Below are positions 9,862 to 18,366 of a DNA stretch of 64,000 bases, in pieces. The stretch's first letter is position 1. Each line of letters opens with the position of its first letter. Location of the stretch: assembly GCF_001679325.1 (NCBI RefSeq), contig NZ_LZMX01000030.1; one strand, 5' to 3'. This stretch comes from Haemophilus_D parainfluenzae_AD. GTDB taxonomy: Bacteria; Pseudomonadota; Gammaproteobacteria; Enterobacterales; Pasteurellaceae. The notes below the pieces were generated by a model. The model was not told the DNA's origin. It made no database searches and was given only the letters and a program-made list of their open reading frames with translations. A program made the translations under genes and the position numbers.

Positions 9862-10422
9862 ATGAACATCACGGTTTATTGCGGTGCGAGTTTAGGTAAT
9901 GATTCTGCCTATCAGGCTGCCGCAAAAAAATTAGGAAAATGGATTTCGGATAGCCAACATACTTTAGTTTATGGTGGCGGAAAATTGGGATTAATGGGCG
10001 TGGTTGCTGATACTGTACTTGCTCATCAAAGCAAAGTAATTGGCATTATCCCTCAATTTTTACAAGACAGAGAAGTTTCACATCCTAATTTGACCAAGAC
10101 CGTGATTGTTGAAAGCATGTCTGAGCGAAAAAATAAAATGGTTGAGCTTGGCGATGCTTATATTGCTTTGCCTGGCGGACCAGGCACTTTAGAAGAGATT
10201 ACTGAAGTGATTTCTTGGGCTCGAATAGGGAAAAATAATAATCCTTGTATTTTGTTTAATGAAAAGGGGTATTTCGATTCATTAAAGTCCTTTTTTAGCC
10301 ATATGGTGAAAGAAGGCTTCTTTACTCAAGGTGATTTTGAGAAGATTCTATTCTCGAATGATCTTCAAGAAATTGAAAACTTTATTGAGCATTATCAACC
10401 TCCAGCAGTAAGAACATATTAA
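9862..10422 (+). CDS. LOG-family nucleotide 5'-monophosphate nucleosidase-like protein
   Basis: 186-aa Rossmann-fold protein of the TIGR00730/LOG family, which in characterised members cleaves nucleoside monophosphates to a base and ribose 5-phosphate (cytokinin-activating LOG, PpnN). The nucleotide-binding motif PGGPGTLEEI is at about residues 98-107 and the GGGKLGLMG loop near 43. I chose ATG 9862 because it begins the conserved MNITVYCGAS block and lies directly after topA; an upstream in-frame ATG inside topA gives an extension unlike the family. Probably cotranscribed with topA. Confidence 0.85.
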   Translation: MNITVYCGASLGNDSAYQAAAKKLGKWISDSQHTLVYGGGKLGLMGVVADTVLAHQSKVIGIIPQFLQDREVSHPNLTKTVIVESMSERKNKMVELGDAYIALPGGPGTLEEITEVISWARIGKNNNPCILFNEKGYFDSLKSFFSHMVKEGFFTQGDFEKILFSNDLQEIENFIEHYQPPAVRTY

Positions 10423-10457
10423 AAAAGTGCGGTTAAATTTGACCGCACTTTTTTTAT
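10421..10457. terminator. Inverted uptake-sequence terminator
   Basis: AAAAAAGTGCGGT (10421-10433) pairs with ACCGCACTTTTTT (from 10442), 8-nt loop. It serves both the LOG gene and the convergent DUF4198 gene. Confidence 0.85.
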
Positions 10458-10459
10458 GA

Positions 10460-11296
10460 TTAATGGTGATGATGTTCTGGTTTTGGTGGCAATTTAGCAC
10501 GAGCTTTACCAACAGGTAGAATTAACGTTGCGTAATTTGCTGATTGTTGACACACCTTTTGATCTTCAAATGGTTCTTTGTGAATTACTTTAAGTTTCCA
10601 AACACCTTCAATTAATGGGATAAAGTTAACTTTACCTTCACTATCTGTTTTACCTGAAAACGCTTGCGGTTCACGGTGAGAAGTCGCCGCTTCCATATCT
10701 TTCACAACAAAGGTATCAGACGTTGCAATAATCGTTTCTCCCGCAAGCGGTTGGTCTTTATAGAAAATTTGAAGAGGGAAAGCTTCGCCTGCTTTAATTG
10801 TTTTTGGATCTTTAAGAGGCACAATTTCAAGTGGTAAACCAATGCGTGTCATCGCCATATCTGCACTCAATGGTTTCTTACCCACCACAGTAAAGGCTTT
10901 ACCAAACATTTGAGTTTGTTCGCAATAAAATGCATTTGGTGTACCTTGTAAGTTATCCATTTTCCAACCTTCATTATTTTGTGACCAGAAAGTTGGTTTA
11001 TAAGTCGCCGTTACCCAATATGAACCGTCTTTTAACGGTTTTTCTGATTGATATTGGTAGTTTTCACCTTTTTGTACTAATGTTTGCATTTCGCCATCTT
11101 GATTGATAAGTTCCATCGGTGGAAAAATAGCGAGACGTTTTTCAGGAATTTTTTCAACGTAAGGGTAGTCACCATAAGCTAAATCAGCTTTTAAAACAGA
11201 ATTGGAAGCAAGTTGTGCCGGTGTTGCAACCCAAACTTCATGAGCTTGCGCGAGCGCAGAGAAACCAAGTAGTGCTGCAATTAATGTTTTTTTCAT
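10460..11296 (-). CDS. DUF4198 periplasmic protein with histidine tail
   Basis: 278 aa with a clear Sec signal peptide (MKKTLIAALLGFSALAQA, then HEVWV). The mature N-terminal histidine followed by a beta-rich domain is typical of the DUF4198 family, which includes NikK-type periplasmic components of nickel/cobalt uptake systems. The extreme C-terminus is PKPEHHHH, a plausible metal-binding tail. No transport genes are adjacent: upstream is uspE, behind an uptake-sequence terminator. A role in metal handling is an inference from the family and the histidines. Shine-Dalgarno AAGGA is present. Confidence 0.7.
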   Translation of the reverse strand: MKKTLIAALLGFSALAQAHEVWVATPAQLASNSVLKADLAYGDYPYVEKIPEKRLAIFPPMELINQDGEMQTLVQKGENYQYQSEKPLKDGSYWVTATYKPTFWSQNNEGWKMDNLQGTPNAFYCEQTQMFGKAFTVVGKKPLSADMAMTRIGLPLEIVPLKDPKTIKAGEAFPLQIFYKDQPLAGETIIATSDTFVVKDMEAATSHREPQAFSGKTDSEGKVNFIPLIEGVWKLKVIHKEPFEDQKVCQQSANYATLILPVGKARAKLPPKPEHHHH

Positions 11297-11429
11297 TGTC
11301 TTTCCTTTTTAATCAATAAATCAATTTATAGAAAGTCTTCGATAGGGCGGATGAGTATAACGAAAAAGAAATGATGAGACGAATGGAAAAAGTTGATTTT
11401 GTGAGGAACTTCACATTTTCTTAACAAAA

Positions 11430-11475
11430 AAGTGCGGTCATTAAAACGATTGTTTTTTTGACCGCACTTATTTTA
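11430..11475 (-). terminator. Inverted uptake-sequence terminator after uspE
   Basis: AAGTGCGGTCA at 11430-11440 pairs with TGACCGCACTT at 11459-11469. It separates uspE from the DUF4198 gene downstream on the same strand. Confidence 0.75.
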
Positions 11476-11494
11476 AATAAAAAGCTAAATAGGC

Positions 11495-12418
11495 TTATTT
11501 TTTAGAAGGTTTAATGGCTAATAGATTGCAGCTTAATTTACTAATTACATGCTCAGCCGTATTACCTAATAACGCTGCAGATAAACCCGTTCTACCCACT
11601 GTACCTAAAATCACTAATTCAGCTTCAATTTCTTTCGCCACTTCAGGGATCACTTCTTCAGGGAAACCTTCGCGTACGTGGGTATGATCTTCATCAATAC
11701 CAAATTTTTGGCGTAAGGCTTTCATATTGATGAGGTGCTGGCCACGAATGCCATTTTCATAACCTGAAGTATTAAATTCAGGTAAATCAATCGCCATATT
11801 AATTGGCGCAACAGGGTAGGCGGCCACTAAATGTACATTACCACGGTTTAAATTTTCCGCTAAATTCATCCCTGTTGAAACTAATTCTTGGTTAAATTCA
11901 TCTTGATATTCCTGTTCACCTGAAACATTCACTGCGACTAAAATACGGCGTTGGTGTTTCCAGTCACCATCACGCACCATTAATACTGGAATCGGACATT
12001 TACGTAATAATTGCCAATCTACTGGTGTGAAAATCAATGAAGTGAAACTTTCTTCATCTTTGGTGTATTTTACCACGAGGTCGTATTGATTTTTTTCGAC
12101 TTCTTCACGAATTGCATCTGCTTCATTACTGCTCCACACAATGTGAGATTCGAATTCAATTTCCGGATCTGCATATTTATCTAAATAAAATTGGACGGCT
12201 TGACGTTGTTGCTCAATGGCTGTTTTATGCATTTGACTACGTTCTTCCGAAGAAAGAAGCGCAGACATTTCATAAGATAAGTCATAGACACTCAACAGAG
12301 TAGTGATTTTTACTTTTGTTTCATTTTGTTGTTCTTTAACAAGACGAACTGCACGAGCAAGCGCATATTGTTTTTCGTTATCAGGGTTAAGTACAACAAG
12401 AATATTGTTAAATTTCAT
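11495..12418 (-). CDS. uspE: Universal stress protein E
   Basis: 307-aa protein with two tandem Usp domains (about residues 1-150 and 155-305), the UspE layout. The second domain carries the ATP-binding-type segment VILGTVGRTGLSAALLGNTA near residues 270-289. It lies directly downstream of fnr on the same strand, as in E. coli, and both are linked to anaerobic and stress physiology. A terminator at 12529-12552 separates the two, so uspE probably has its own promoter. Shine-Dalgarno GGAGG is strong. Confidence 0.92.
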   Translation of the reverse strand: MKFNNILVVLNPDNEKQYALARAVRLVKEQQNETKVKITTLLSVYDLSYEMSALLSSEERSQMHKTAIEQQRQAVQFYLDKYADPEIEFESHIVWSSNEADAIREEVEKNQYDLVVKYTKDEESFTSLIFTPVDWQLLRKCPIPVLMVRDGDWKHQRRILVAVNVSGEQEYQDEFNQELVSTGMNLAENLNRGNVHLVAAYPVAPINMAIDLPEFNTSGYENGIRGQHLINMKALRQKFGIDEDHTHVREGFPEEVIPEVAKEIEAELVILGTVGRTGLSAALLGNTAEHVISKLSCNLLAIKPSKK

Positions 12419-12528
12419 AAAGCCTCCAAGATACGAGATATCAATAGGATAGAAAAGATTTTAAACGATGACAAGAACCGATTATCAAAAAAGTGATCTC
12501 GTGCAAGTTTTTTTGTTTCAAATGTTAA

Positions 12529-12552
12529 AAAAGCGTGAAAACTCACGCTTTT
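12529..12552 (-). terminator. Terminator after fnr
   Basis: AAAAGCGTGA (12529-12538) pairs with TCACGCTTTT (12543-12552), 4-nt loop, with T residues beyond it on the minus strand. Confidence 0.85.
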
Positions 12553-12555
12553 AAA

Positions 12556-13329
12556 TTATTCTGCTAATTGGATTTTGGTTTTATGTACACCAGTTAAATC
12601 AATCAAGGCATTAATATCATTAATAGTAATGTATTTACCTTGAACAGAGAGTACACCGAGTTTTTGGAAACGACCGAGCAAACGACTGATGGTCTCAACG
12701 GTTAGACCAAGATAGTTACCAATATCGCTACGAGTCATGGTTAAGCGGAATTCTTTCGCAGAGAAACCACGAGCAGAATAGCGTTTAGATAGGTTATGGA
12801 TGAATGCGGCTAAACGTTCTTCAGCATTCATTTTAGACAGTAATAAAATCATTTCTTGATCGCTTTTGATTTCACTACTCATTAAACGCATAATTTGCTG
12901 GCGAAGCTTCGGCATTTTTCCAGATAAATCATCTAAGATATCAAACGGAATTTCACATACCATAGCGGTTTCCAATGCTTGTGCAAAACTAGGGTGTTGC
13001 ATATTCGTAATTGCGTCGAAACCGACTAAATCGCCCGGTAAATGAAAAGAGGTAATTTGCTCTTCGCCCGTTTCACTAATAGTATAAGTTTTAATGGTGC
13101 CGGAACGAATCGCATAGATAGAATTAAGCGTATCACCCGCTTTAAAAAGGACTTGAGATTTTTGTATAGGCTTTTTACGCTCAATAATATTATCAAGCTG
13201 ATCGAGCTCATGTTCGTTTAATGTGAAAGGAATACAAAGTTGACTAATGCTGCAATCCTGGCAATGAATCGCACAACCACCAGATTGAACTCTGCGCCCT
13301 GATTTAGTTTCTGAAACGAAATTATTCAT
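12556..13329 (-). CDS. fnr: Fnr, oxygen-sensing global regulator
   Basis: CRP-family activator/repressor of 257 aa that binds a [4Fe-4S] cluster in the absence of oxygen. The N-terminal cysteine set is visible (C19, C23, C26, C32 in GGCAIHCQDCSISQLCIPF), with the fourth ligand expected in the effector domain (AMVCEIPF). The C-terminal helix-turn-helix includes SDIGNYLGLTVETISRLLGR, with the FNR recognition-helix pattern E--SR. uspE follows, as in enterics. A weak FNR-like site lies upstream. Confidence 0.96.
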   Translation of the reverse strand: MNNFVSETKSGRRVQSGGCAIHCQDCSISQLCIPFTLNEHELDQLDNIIERKKPIQKSQVLFKAGDTLNSIYAIRSGTIKTYTISETGEEQITSFHLPGDLVGFDAITNMQHPSFAQALETAMVCEIPFDILDDLSGKMPKLRQQIMRLMSSEIKSDQEMILLLSKMNAEERLAAFIHNLSKRYSARGFSAKEFRLTMTRSDIGNYLGLTVETISRLLGRFQKLGVLSVQGKYITINDINALIDLTGVHKTKIQLAE

Positions 13330-13361
13330 TAGTTCCTCAAATCGATAAATATAGTGTAAAA

Positions 13362-13375
13362 TTGATCTAACGCAA
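13362..13375. promoter_or_regulatory. Possible FNR half-match site upstream of fnr
   Basis: TTGATCTAACGCAA keeps the first half and the end of the consensus TTGAT-N4-ATCAA (8 of 10 fixed bases). Its place in the fnr upstream region would fit autoregulation, known in E. coli. The match is weak. Confidence 0.35.
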
Positions 13376-13427
13376 TTATTCTACCACTAAATAGTAAATT
13401 AAAGAAGTTATCTACGAGTAAATAGGT

Positions 13428-13523
13428 ATGGCAGCAGAAAAATTAACCAAAAAACGTTTAATACAAATTATTATTATGTTGATTATTTTAGTCAGTGCAT
13501 TTGTTTGGCGATATATCTTGTAA
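13428..13523 (+). CDS. Small single-span membrane protein, divergent from fnr
   Basis: A 31-aa ORF that gene finders usually miss. It begins MAAEKLTKKRL, a positively charged N-terminus, followed by about 17 hydrophobic residues (IQIIIMLIILVSAFV) and a short tail WRYIL. This is the design of a small inner-membrane protein with its N-terminus in the cytoplasm. It starts 98 bp from the fnr start on the opposite strand and is followed by the adhesin terminator. The ribosome-binding site is weak (AATAGGT). I do not recognise a family. Confidence 0.5.
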   Translation: MAAEKLTKKRLIQIIIMLIILVSAFVWRYIL

Positions 13524-13561
13524 TAACTGCGGTCAAATTTTTCGTTGTTTTAGAGGATAAA

Positions 13562-13592
13562 AAAGAGCCACAATTTGTGGCTCTTTGTTTTT
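13562..13592 (-). terminator. Terminator after the adhesin gene
   Basis: AAAGAGCCACA (13562-13572) and TGTGGCTCTTT (13576-13586) form an 11-bp stem. It can serve transcripts from both sides. Confidence 0.85.
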
Positions 13593-13606
13593 AAGTTTAA
13601 GTCAGA

Positions 13607-15784
13607 TTACCATTCGTAACCAACACCAGCCCCAACAGTCCATTGACCTCGAGTATCTGCTGCACCATTTACATTTGATGACCAATGACCATTATCTGAA
13701 TTGCGAGAGGCTTTGATTGCAATTGCGCTTTCGCCTCGGTGATGAGCAACACCTGTTGAAATCATACTCTTACCATCCTTACGAGCAGATGGAGCTGAAG
13801 CAATCGCTGCAACGCCAGCAATTCCAGCGCGAGATTTGCGATCAACATCATTTACTTTCTTATTTAAATTATTGATTGCTTTTGTATTGTTTGAAATAGC
13901 TTGAGTGTTATTTGTAATATTCGATTTCACTTTATTCAATTGTGATACATTCACAGCATCCGTTGCATTTGTTCCTTCCGCAACGTTGGTAATGTTCTTA
14001 TTACCTGCATTAATTCCATTTTGATCAATTTTAATATTTGAATTGTTGACGCTATATGAATCTGCTTTAAGTTTTTTTGATGTACTTACTTTAAAGGTTT
14101 TTTGTGGATTAGTTGTGCTAGTCGTTTTTTCAACAATAATGTTATCGCCAGCTGTCACTTCAACATCTTTGCCATTTTGAGCACTTTGTTTAATGCTCTC
14201 AATAGCTTCATGTATTGTGTTTTTTCCAGTATTACCAATATTAGTTGCATTAATAGTACCGTTTGGATTAATAGTTGTATTTCCTCCGATAATATTTTTC
14301 ATTGAGTTTGCGATATTACCAACGGTATCCGTAACGGAATAAAGTTGTGAGCCATTAATTGCATCTGTAGATGTTTTAGATATTTCACCAGCACCAACAT
14401 TCACAATTTGACGAGTGTATTGTTCATTTTGTGTTGCGCCGACTGATACAGTGGCAGTTGCATCAGTTCCTGCAAAATTACCATAAGAAAGATTATTAAT
14501 AGTTGCATTTTTTACACTTTTAGCTTGTTTGGTCTCTGAACCATTACCTAATGCTACACTTGAGCTATGTTCCGCTTTTGCTTTTGCACCGATAGCTAAA
14601 CCATATCCTGCAGTTGCTTTTGATTGTTCACCAATAGCAACAGATCCTGTACTTGAAGCTACGGCGTTTGAACCGCTTGCTATAGAGGATAAACCAGAAG
14701 CTGATGTTCCGACACCTGTTGCAATGGAACCAATACCAGAAGCATTGCTTTTATAGCCGACAGAAATGCCTTGATGATATGCTGAAGCTTCTGCCCCAAT
14801 AGAAATTCCTCGAACTGTTGAGCTTGTATTTGCACCGATAGCAATAGAATCATCTGACTGAGCCTTAGAATTTAAACCTGCAGCAAAACTACGTACACCA
14901 GAGGCCGTAGCGCTATCTCCAACAGCAGTTGCAAAAACTGCTGTTGCATTTGTGGATTCACCTAATGCAACAGAAGATTTAGCTGTTGCATTTGAATCAT
15001 TACCAATTGCGACAGCAGAGTCCTGTTTGGCTTGGGCTCCTGTTCCGACGGCTAATGAGCTAGTTCCCAAAGCATTTGCTTGTGATCCAAATGCATTGCT
15101 ATTTTGACCACTCGCTTTCGCTTTTTGGCCAATTGCAATGGTTTCATTAGCAGAAGCTTGAGATTCAGTGCCAATTACAATGGCATTAGTTGCATTTGCT
15201 GTTGAATTAAATCCAATAACAGTTGCATTTGTTGTTGAAGTATCTGTAATTTTATTCTCTTTGCCTAAAGTAAGGATATTGTTTCCAACCACTGTATTAT
15301 TTAAACCAAATACAGAGGCTGAATTTGTATTTGTATCAGCTTCTCGTGTTGCTTTAGGCGATTTAGCATCAGACGGTTGTGTACCAATTTGATTCTTGAT
15401 GCCATATCCAATAGATTCATTCGCATAAACTTTATTGCCGTCTCCAAAGCTTTGAGTTTGTTTACCATATGCATCATTACCATCGCCAAAAGCGTTAGCA
15501 TGTTGACCTTTAATTGTATTTTGGTTACCGAATGCAGAACTAGATCCTTGATCTTCAGTTGGGTCATTTGATTCAGGCACTGAATAAATCAAATTACTTT
15601 GACCGATAGCTGTGTGGCTAGGTTCATCTACATTAGTTGCGTCTGCATGATTTAGGAATATTGAACCGCCCGAATATAGTACGTTTTGATTAGGCTCTGG
15701 ATTTGTGGTTCTTGCCGCATGAGCTGTTGCTACATTTAATCCTACGACTAATGCTGTAATTGCATTGATTTTAAAGTTTTTCAT
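13607..15784 (-). CDS. Trimeric autotransporter adhesin (YadA-like)
   Basis: 725-aa surface adhesin of the YadA/Hia class (type Vc secretion). A signal peptide (ending ATAHA) leads into a head of about 400 residues built from degenerate 14-16-residue repeats of the form AIG-xxA-xAxx-xSxA. A neck follows at about residue 465 (IVNVGAGEISKTSTDAINGSQLY), then a stalk with NxxN/ISNNTKAINNLNKK coiled-coil register near 630. The C-terminal four-strand membrane anchor ends in GQWTVGAGVGYEW, with a terminal aromatic residue for BAM. Domains are complete, so it is probably functional in cell or host adhesion. It is flanked upstream by an AT-rich region with a phased TGTAA array. Confidence 0.92.
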   Translation of the reverse strand: MKNFKINAITALVVGLNVATAHAARTTNPEPNQNVLYSGGSIFLNHADATNVDEPSHTAIGQSNLIYSVPESNDPTEDQGSSSAFGNQNTIKGQHANAFGDGNDAYGKQTQSFGDGNKVYANESIGYGIKNQIGTQPSDAKSPKATREADTNTNSASVFGLNNTVVGNNILTLGKENKITDTSTTNATVIGFNSTANATNAIVIGTESQASANETIAIGQKAKASGQNSNAFGSQANALGTSSLAVGTGAQAKQDSAVAIGNDSNATAKSSVALGESTNATAVFATAVGDSATASGVRSFAAGLNSKAQSDDSIAIGANTSSTVRGISIGAEASAYHQGISVGYKSNASGIGSIATGVGTSASGLSSIASGSNAVASSTGSVAIGEQSKATAGYGLAIGAKAKAEHSSSVALGNGSETKQAKSVKNATINNLSYGNFAGTDATATVSVGATQNEQYTRQIVNVGAGEISKTSTDAINGSQLYSVTDTVGNIANSMKNIIGGNTTINPNGTINATNIGNTGKNTIHEAIESIKQSAQNGKDVEVTAGDNIIVEKTTSTTNPQKTFKVSTSKKLKADSYSVNNSNIKIDQNGINAGNKNITNVAEGTNATDAVNVSQLNKVKSNITNNTQAISNNTKAINNLNKKVNDVDRKSRAGIAGVAAIASAPSARKDGKSMISTGVAHHRGESAIAIKASRNSDNGHWSSNVNGAADTRGQWTVGAGVGYEW

Positions 15785-16232
15785 TATTTCCTCGCTTTAA
15801 AAGAATGTTTTTTGACACAGCAATTGTGTAAAAACTAGAGTTGGGTAACTTGGTGAAATCTATAAAAAATAGATGGAAATGCAGCAAGCGAGTAATGAAC
15901 TGATACTGATTAAGAAAATCATATTGGTAATAATATTCTTCATTTAAGAGAATAAGTGTGCGCTTGCGTGCTTCAGCATTGTAGTTTGTTTAGTTCTGGT
16001 AGTGAAGTAAATAGTTGACTTCTTTTGTAAAGATTTGTAATTAAATGTAAACTTATGTAAATTAATGTATGCTTTGTAAGTTTTTAGGATGGCTAAAATA
16101 CGTTATAAATAAATTATCAAGCGGTATTAAAGACAAAAAGTGCGGTCAATTCATAAGAAGATTTTCAAGATTGACAAAAAATCCTGTATAATCTCAAAAA
16201 TTTTTTGTTCAATTTTAAGCTTTTGTAACCGA
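15785..16232. other. Intergenic region between the adhesin and mukF
   Basis: 448 bp shared upstream region of two divergent units. It holds the 10-bp phased TGTAA array (16026-16079) and one uptake core at 16137-16145 and is otherwise AT-rich with no convincing ORF. An in-frame extension of mukF upstream of 16233 exists but does not resemble MukF. Confidence 0.7.
16026..16079. promoter_or_regulatory. Six TGTAA repeats phased at 10 bp (CpxR-like array)
   Basis: TGTAA or TGTAT occurs at 16026, 16036, 16046, 16056, 16066 and 16075. Read as GTAAA-N5-GTAAT-N5-GTAAA-N5-GTAAA it matches the CpxR box GTAAA-N5-GTAAA repeated on one face of the helix. It lies 242 bp upstream of the adhesin start and 154 bp upstream of mukF. 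That a Cpx-type response regulator binds here is an inference. Confidence 0.5.
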
Positions 16233-17567
16233 ATGATCGAAACTTCACAAACCATTCCTGAACTCGTCTCATGGGCGAAAGAGCGGGAATTTTCGTTAAA
16301 TCTGCCGACAGAGCGTTTGGTGTTTTTATTGGCCATTGCCATTTATAACAACGAACGTTTAGATGGAGAAATGCTAGAAGCTGATTTAGTGGATATTTTC
16401 CGCCACACAACCAGTGCCTTTGACCAATCAACGGACGCGATTGCCACCCGTGCCAATAATGCTATCAATGAATTGGTGAAGCAGCGTTTTCTTAACCGTT
16501 TCAGCAGTGAATTTACTGAAGGGCTTTCCATTTATCGCCTCACTCCACTAGGTGTTGGCGTTTCAGATTATTATATTCGTCAGCGTGAATTTTCTGCGTT
16601 GCGTCTTTCCGTGCAGCTTTCTATTGTGGCTGATGAAATTCAGCGTGCATCCGATGCAGCAGAAGAAGGGGCAACAAAAGGGGAGAATGAGCACTTTTGG
16701 CGCCGGAATGTATTTGCACCATTAAAATATTCAGTCGCAGAGATTTTCGATAGTATCGATTTATCACAACGTGTGATGGATGAAAATCAGCAAAGCATTA
16801 AGGAAGAAATTGCGAATTTGCTTACCAAAGATTGGCAGGCGGCAATTTCCAGCTGTGAACGTCTATTAGATGAAACCTCCGGCAATTTACGCGAATTGCA
16901 AGATACCTTAAATGCCGCAGGTGATAAGTTACAGGCACAATTATTACGTATTCAAGATTGTGTGATAGGCCATGATGAGCTGTATTTTATTGAACAATTA
17001 ATTACCGATTTACAATCTAAGCTCGACCGCATTATTAGCTGGGGGCAACAAGCCATCGATCTATGGATTGGTTATGACCGTCATGTGCATAAATTTATCC
17101 GTACTGCCATTGATATGGATAAAAACCGCGTATTCTCACAACGCTTACGTAATTCCATTCACAGTTATTTCGATCATTCTTGGTTCTTGTGGACCGCTCA
17201 AGCGGAACGCTTGGTCGATCTGCGTGATGAAGAAATGGTCTTGCGTGAAGATGATGCATTGGGCGAATTACCTGAAGAGTTGCAATATGAATCTTTGGCT
17301 GATTTACATGATCAAATCGTCGAACATATGCAAGGCTTATTAATTCAATATCGTGAAAATAATCGTCCGATTGATTTAAGTTTAGTCTTAAAAGAACAAT
17401 TAGAAGCTTATCCACTTTCCCGTCATTTTGATGTGGCACGCATTATTGTGGATCAAGCAGTGCGTTTAGGTATGGCAAATGATGATTTAGCCGGTATTTA
17501 TCCACAATGGCAGGAAATTAACGATTACGGCGCAGAAGTACAAGCGCATGTAATTGATAAATATTAA
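16233..17567 (+). CDS. mukF: Chromosome partition protein MukF (kleisin)
   Basis: 444-aa kleisin of the MukBEF condensin (E. coli 440 aa). The N-terminal winged-helix dimerisation domain begins ETSQTIPELVSWAKEREF; the middle helical region and the C-terminal winged helix (RHFDVARIIVDQAVRLGMA, ending AQVHVIDKY-like AQAHVIDKY... with VQAHVIDKY seen) bind the MukB head. I chose ATG 16233 because conservation starts there; 31 extra in-frame residues upstream are not MukF-like. It heads the mukF-mukE-mukB operon; the E. coli smtA gene usually before mukF is absent. Confidence 0.95.
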   Translation: MIETSQTIPELVSWAKEREFSLNLPTERLVFLLAIAIYNNERLDGEMLEADLVDIFRHTTSAFDQSTDAIATRANNAINELVKQRFLNRFSSEFTEGLSIYRLTPLGVGVSDYYIRQREFSALRLSVQLSIVADEIQRASDAAEEGATKGENEHFWRRNVFAPLKYSVAEIFDSIDLSQRVMDENQQSIKEEIANLLTKDWQAAISSCERLLDETSGNLRELQDTLNAAGDKLQAQLLRIQDCVIGHDELYFIEQLITDLQSKLDRIISWGQQAIDLWIGYDRHVHKFIRTAIDMDKNRVFSQRLRNSIHSYFDHSWFLWTAQAERLVDLRDEEMVLREDDALGELPEELQYESLADLHDQIVEHMQGLLIQYRENNRPIDLSLVLKEQLEAYPLSRHFDVARIIVDQAVRLGMANDDLAGIYPQWQEINDYGAEVQAHVIDKY

Positions 17568-17613
17568 TTTCGTGGCTTACCCAAAAACGAATTCATAAAA
17601 TGAGAAATTAACC

Positions 17614-18366
17614 ATGACAGATATGCAAGATGTAATTTCCCCGAAATTGGCAAATGCCATTGCGAATCCTATTTTTCCAACTGTAGACAGTTTATTGCGT
17701 TCAGGTCGCCATATCAGTACCGAGCAATTGGATAATCATGCTTTTTTGATGGATTTTCAAAATGAGTTAGATGGCTTTTACCGCCGTTACAACGTGGAAT
17801 TGATTCGTGCGCCAGAAGGCTTTTTCTATTTACGTCCGAAAGCGACAACATTAATTGCCCGTTCAGTGCTTTCTGAATTAGAGATGTTGGTAGGAAAAGT
17901 GCTTTGCTATTTGTATTTAAGCCCAGAACGTTTAGCACAGCAAGGTATCTTTAGCACGCAAGAAGTCTATGACGAATTACTCAACTTAGCAGACGAAGGC
18001 AAGTTATTGAAAGCCGTCAACCAGCGTTCTAGCGGTTCAGATTTGGATAAACAAAAACTAGCAGAAAAAGTCCGTGCGGCGATCGGTCGTTTACGCCGTT
18101 TAGGCATGATTCATACCGTGGGTGAACAACATAGCGGTAAATTTACGATTTCAGAATCAGTTTTCCGTTTCGGTGCTGAAGTGCGTTCTGGTGATGATCC
18201 ACTAGAAGCGCAAGCTCGCTTAATTCGTGATGGGGAAGCCGCAACACCGCAATCTCTCGAATTGGAAAAACAAGCAAAAGCGGCAAGCAATGCTGATGAC
18301 CTTGATGATGAAGAAAGTGCGGTCGAAATTGATGAAGAATTTGATGATGCAGGAGAACAAGAATAA
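17614..18366 (+). CDS. mukE: Chromosome partition protein MukE
   Basis: 250-aa accessory subunit of the MukBEF condensin (E. coli 234 aa), which binds the MukF middle region and DNA. Typical segments are LANAIANPIFPTVDSLLRSGRH near residue 10 and IGRLRRLGMIHTVGEQHSGKF near 155. An acidic C-terminal tail (DDLDDEESAVEIDEEFDDAGEQE) is present. It begins 46 nt after mukF and its TAA overlaps the mukB ATG by one base (TAATG), indicating coupled translation. Confidence 0.95.
   Translation: MTDMQDVISPKLANAIANPIFPTVDSLLRSGRHISTEQLDNHAFLMDFQNELDGFYRRYNVELIRAPEGFFYLRPKATTLIARSVLSELEMLVGKVLCYLYLSPERLAQQGIFSTQEVYDELLNLADEGKLLKAVNQRSSGSDLDKQKLAEKVRAAIGRLRRLGMIHTVGEQHSGKFTISESVFRFGAEVRSGDDPLEAQARLIRDGEAATPQSLELEKQAKAASNADDLDDEESAVEIDEEFDDAGEQE

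Noticed and set aside
13607..15784. Long plus-strand ORFs inside the adhesin gene (for example 14529-14756 and 15168-15392)
   Set aside because: They are mirror frames of the repeated alanine/glycine codons of the adhesin and lack start signals.
16140..16232. N-terminal extension of MukF
   Set aside because: The 31 extra residues do not resemble MukF, whose conserved start is at 16233.
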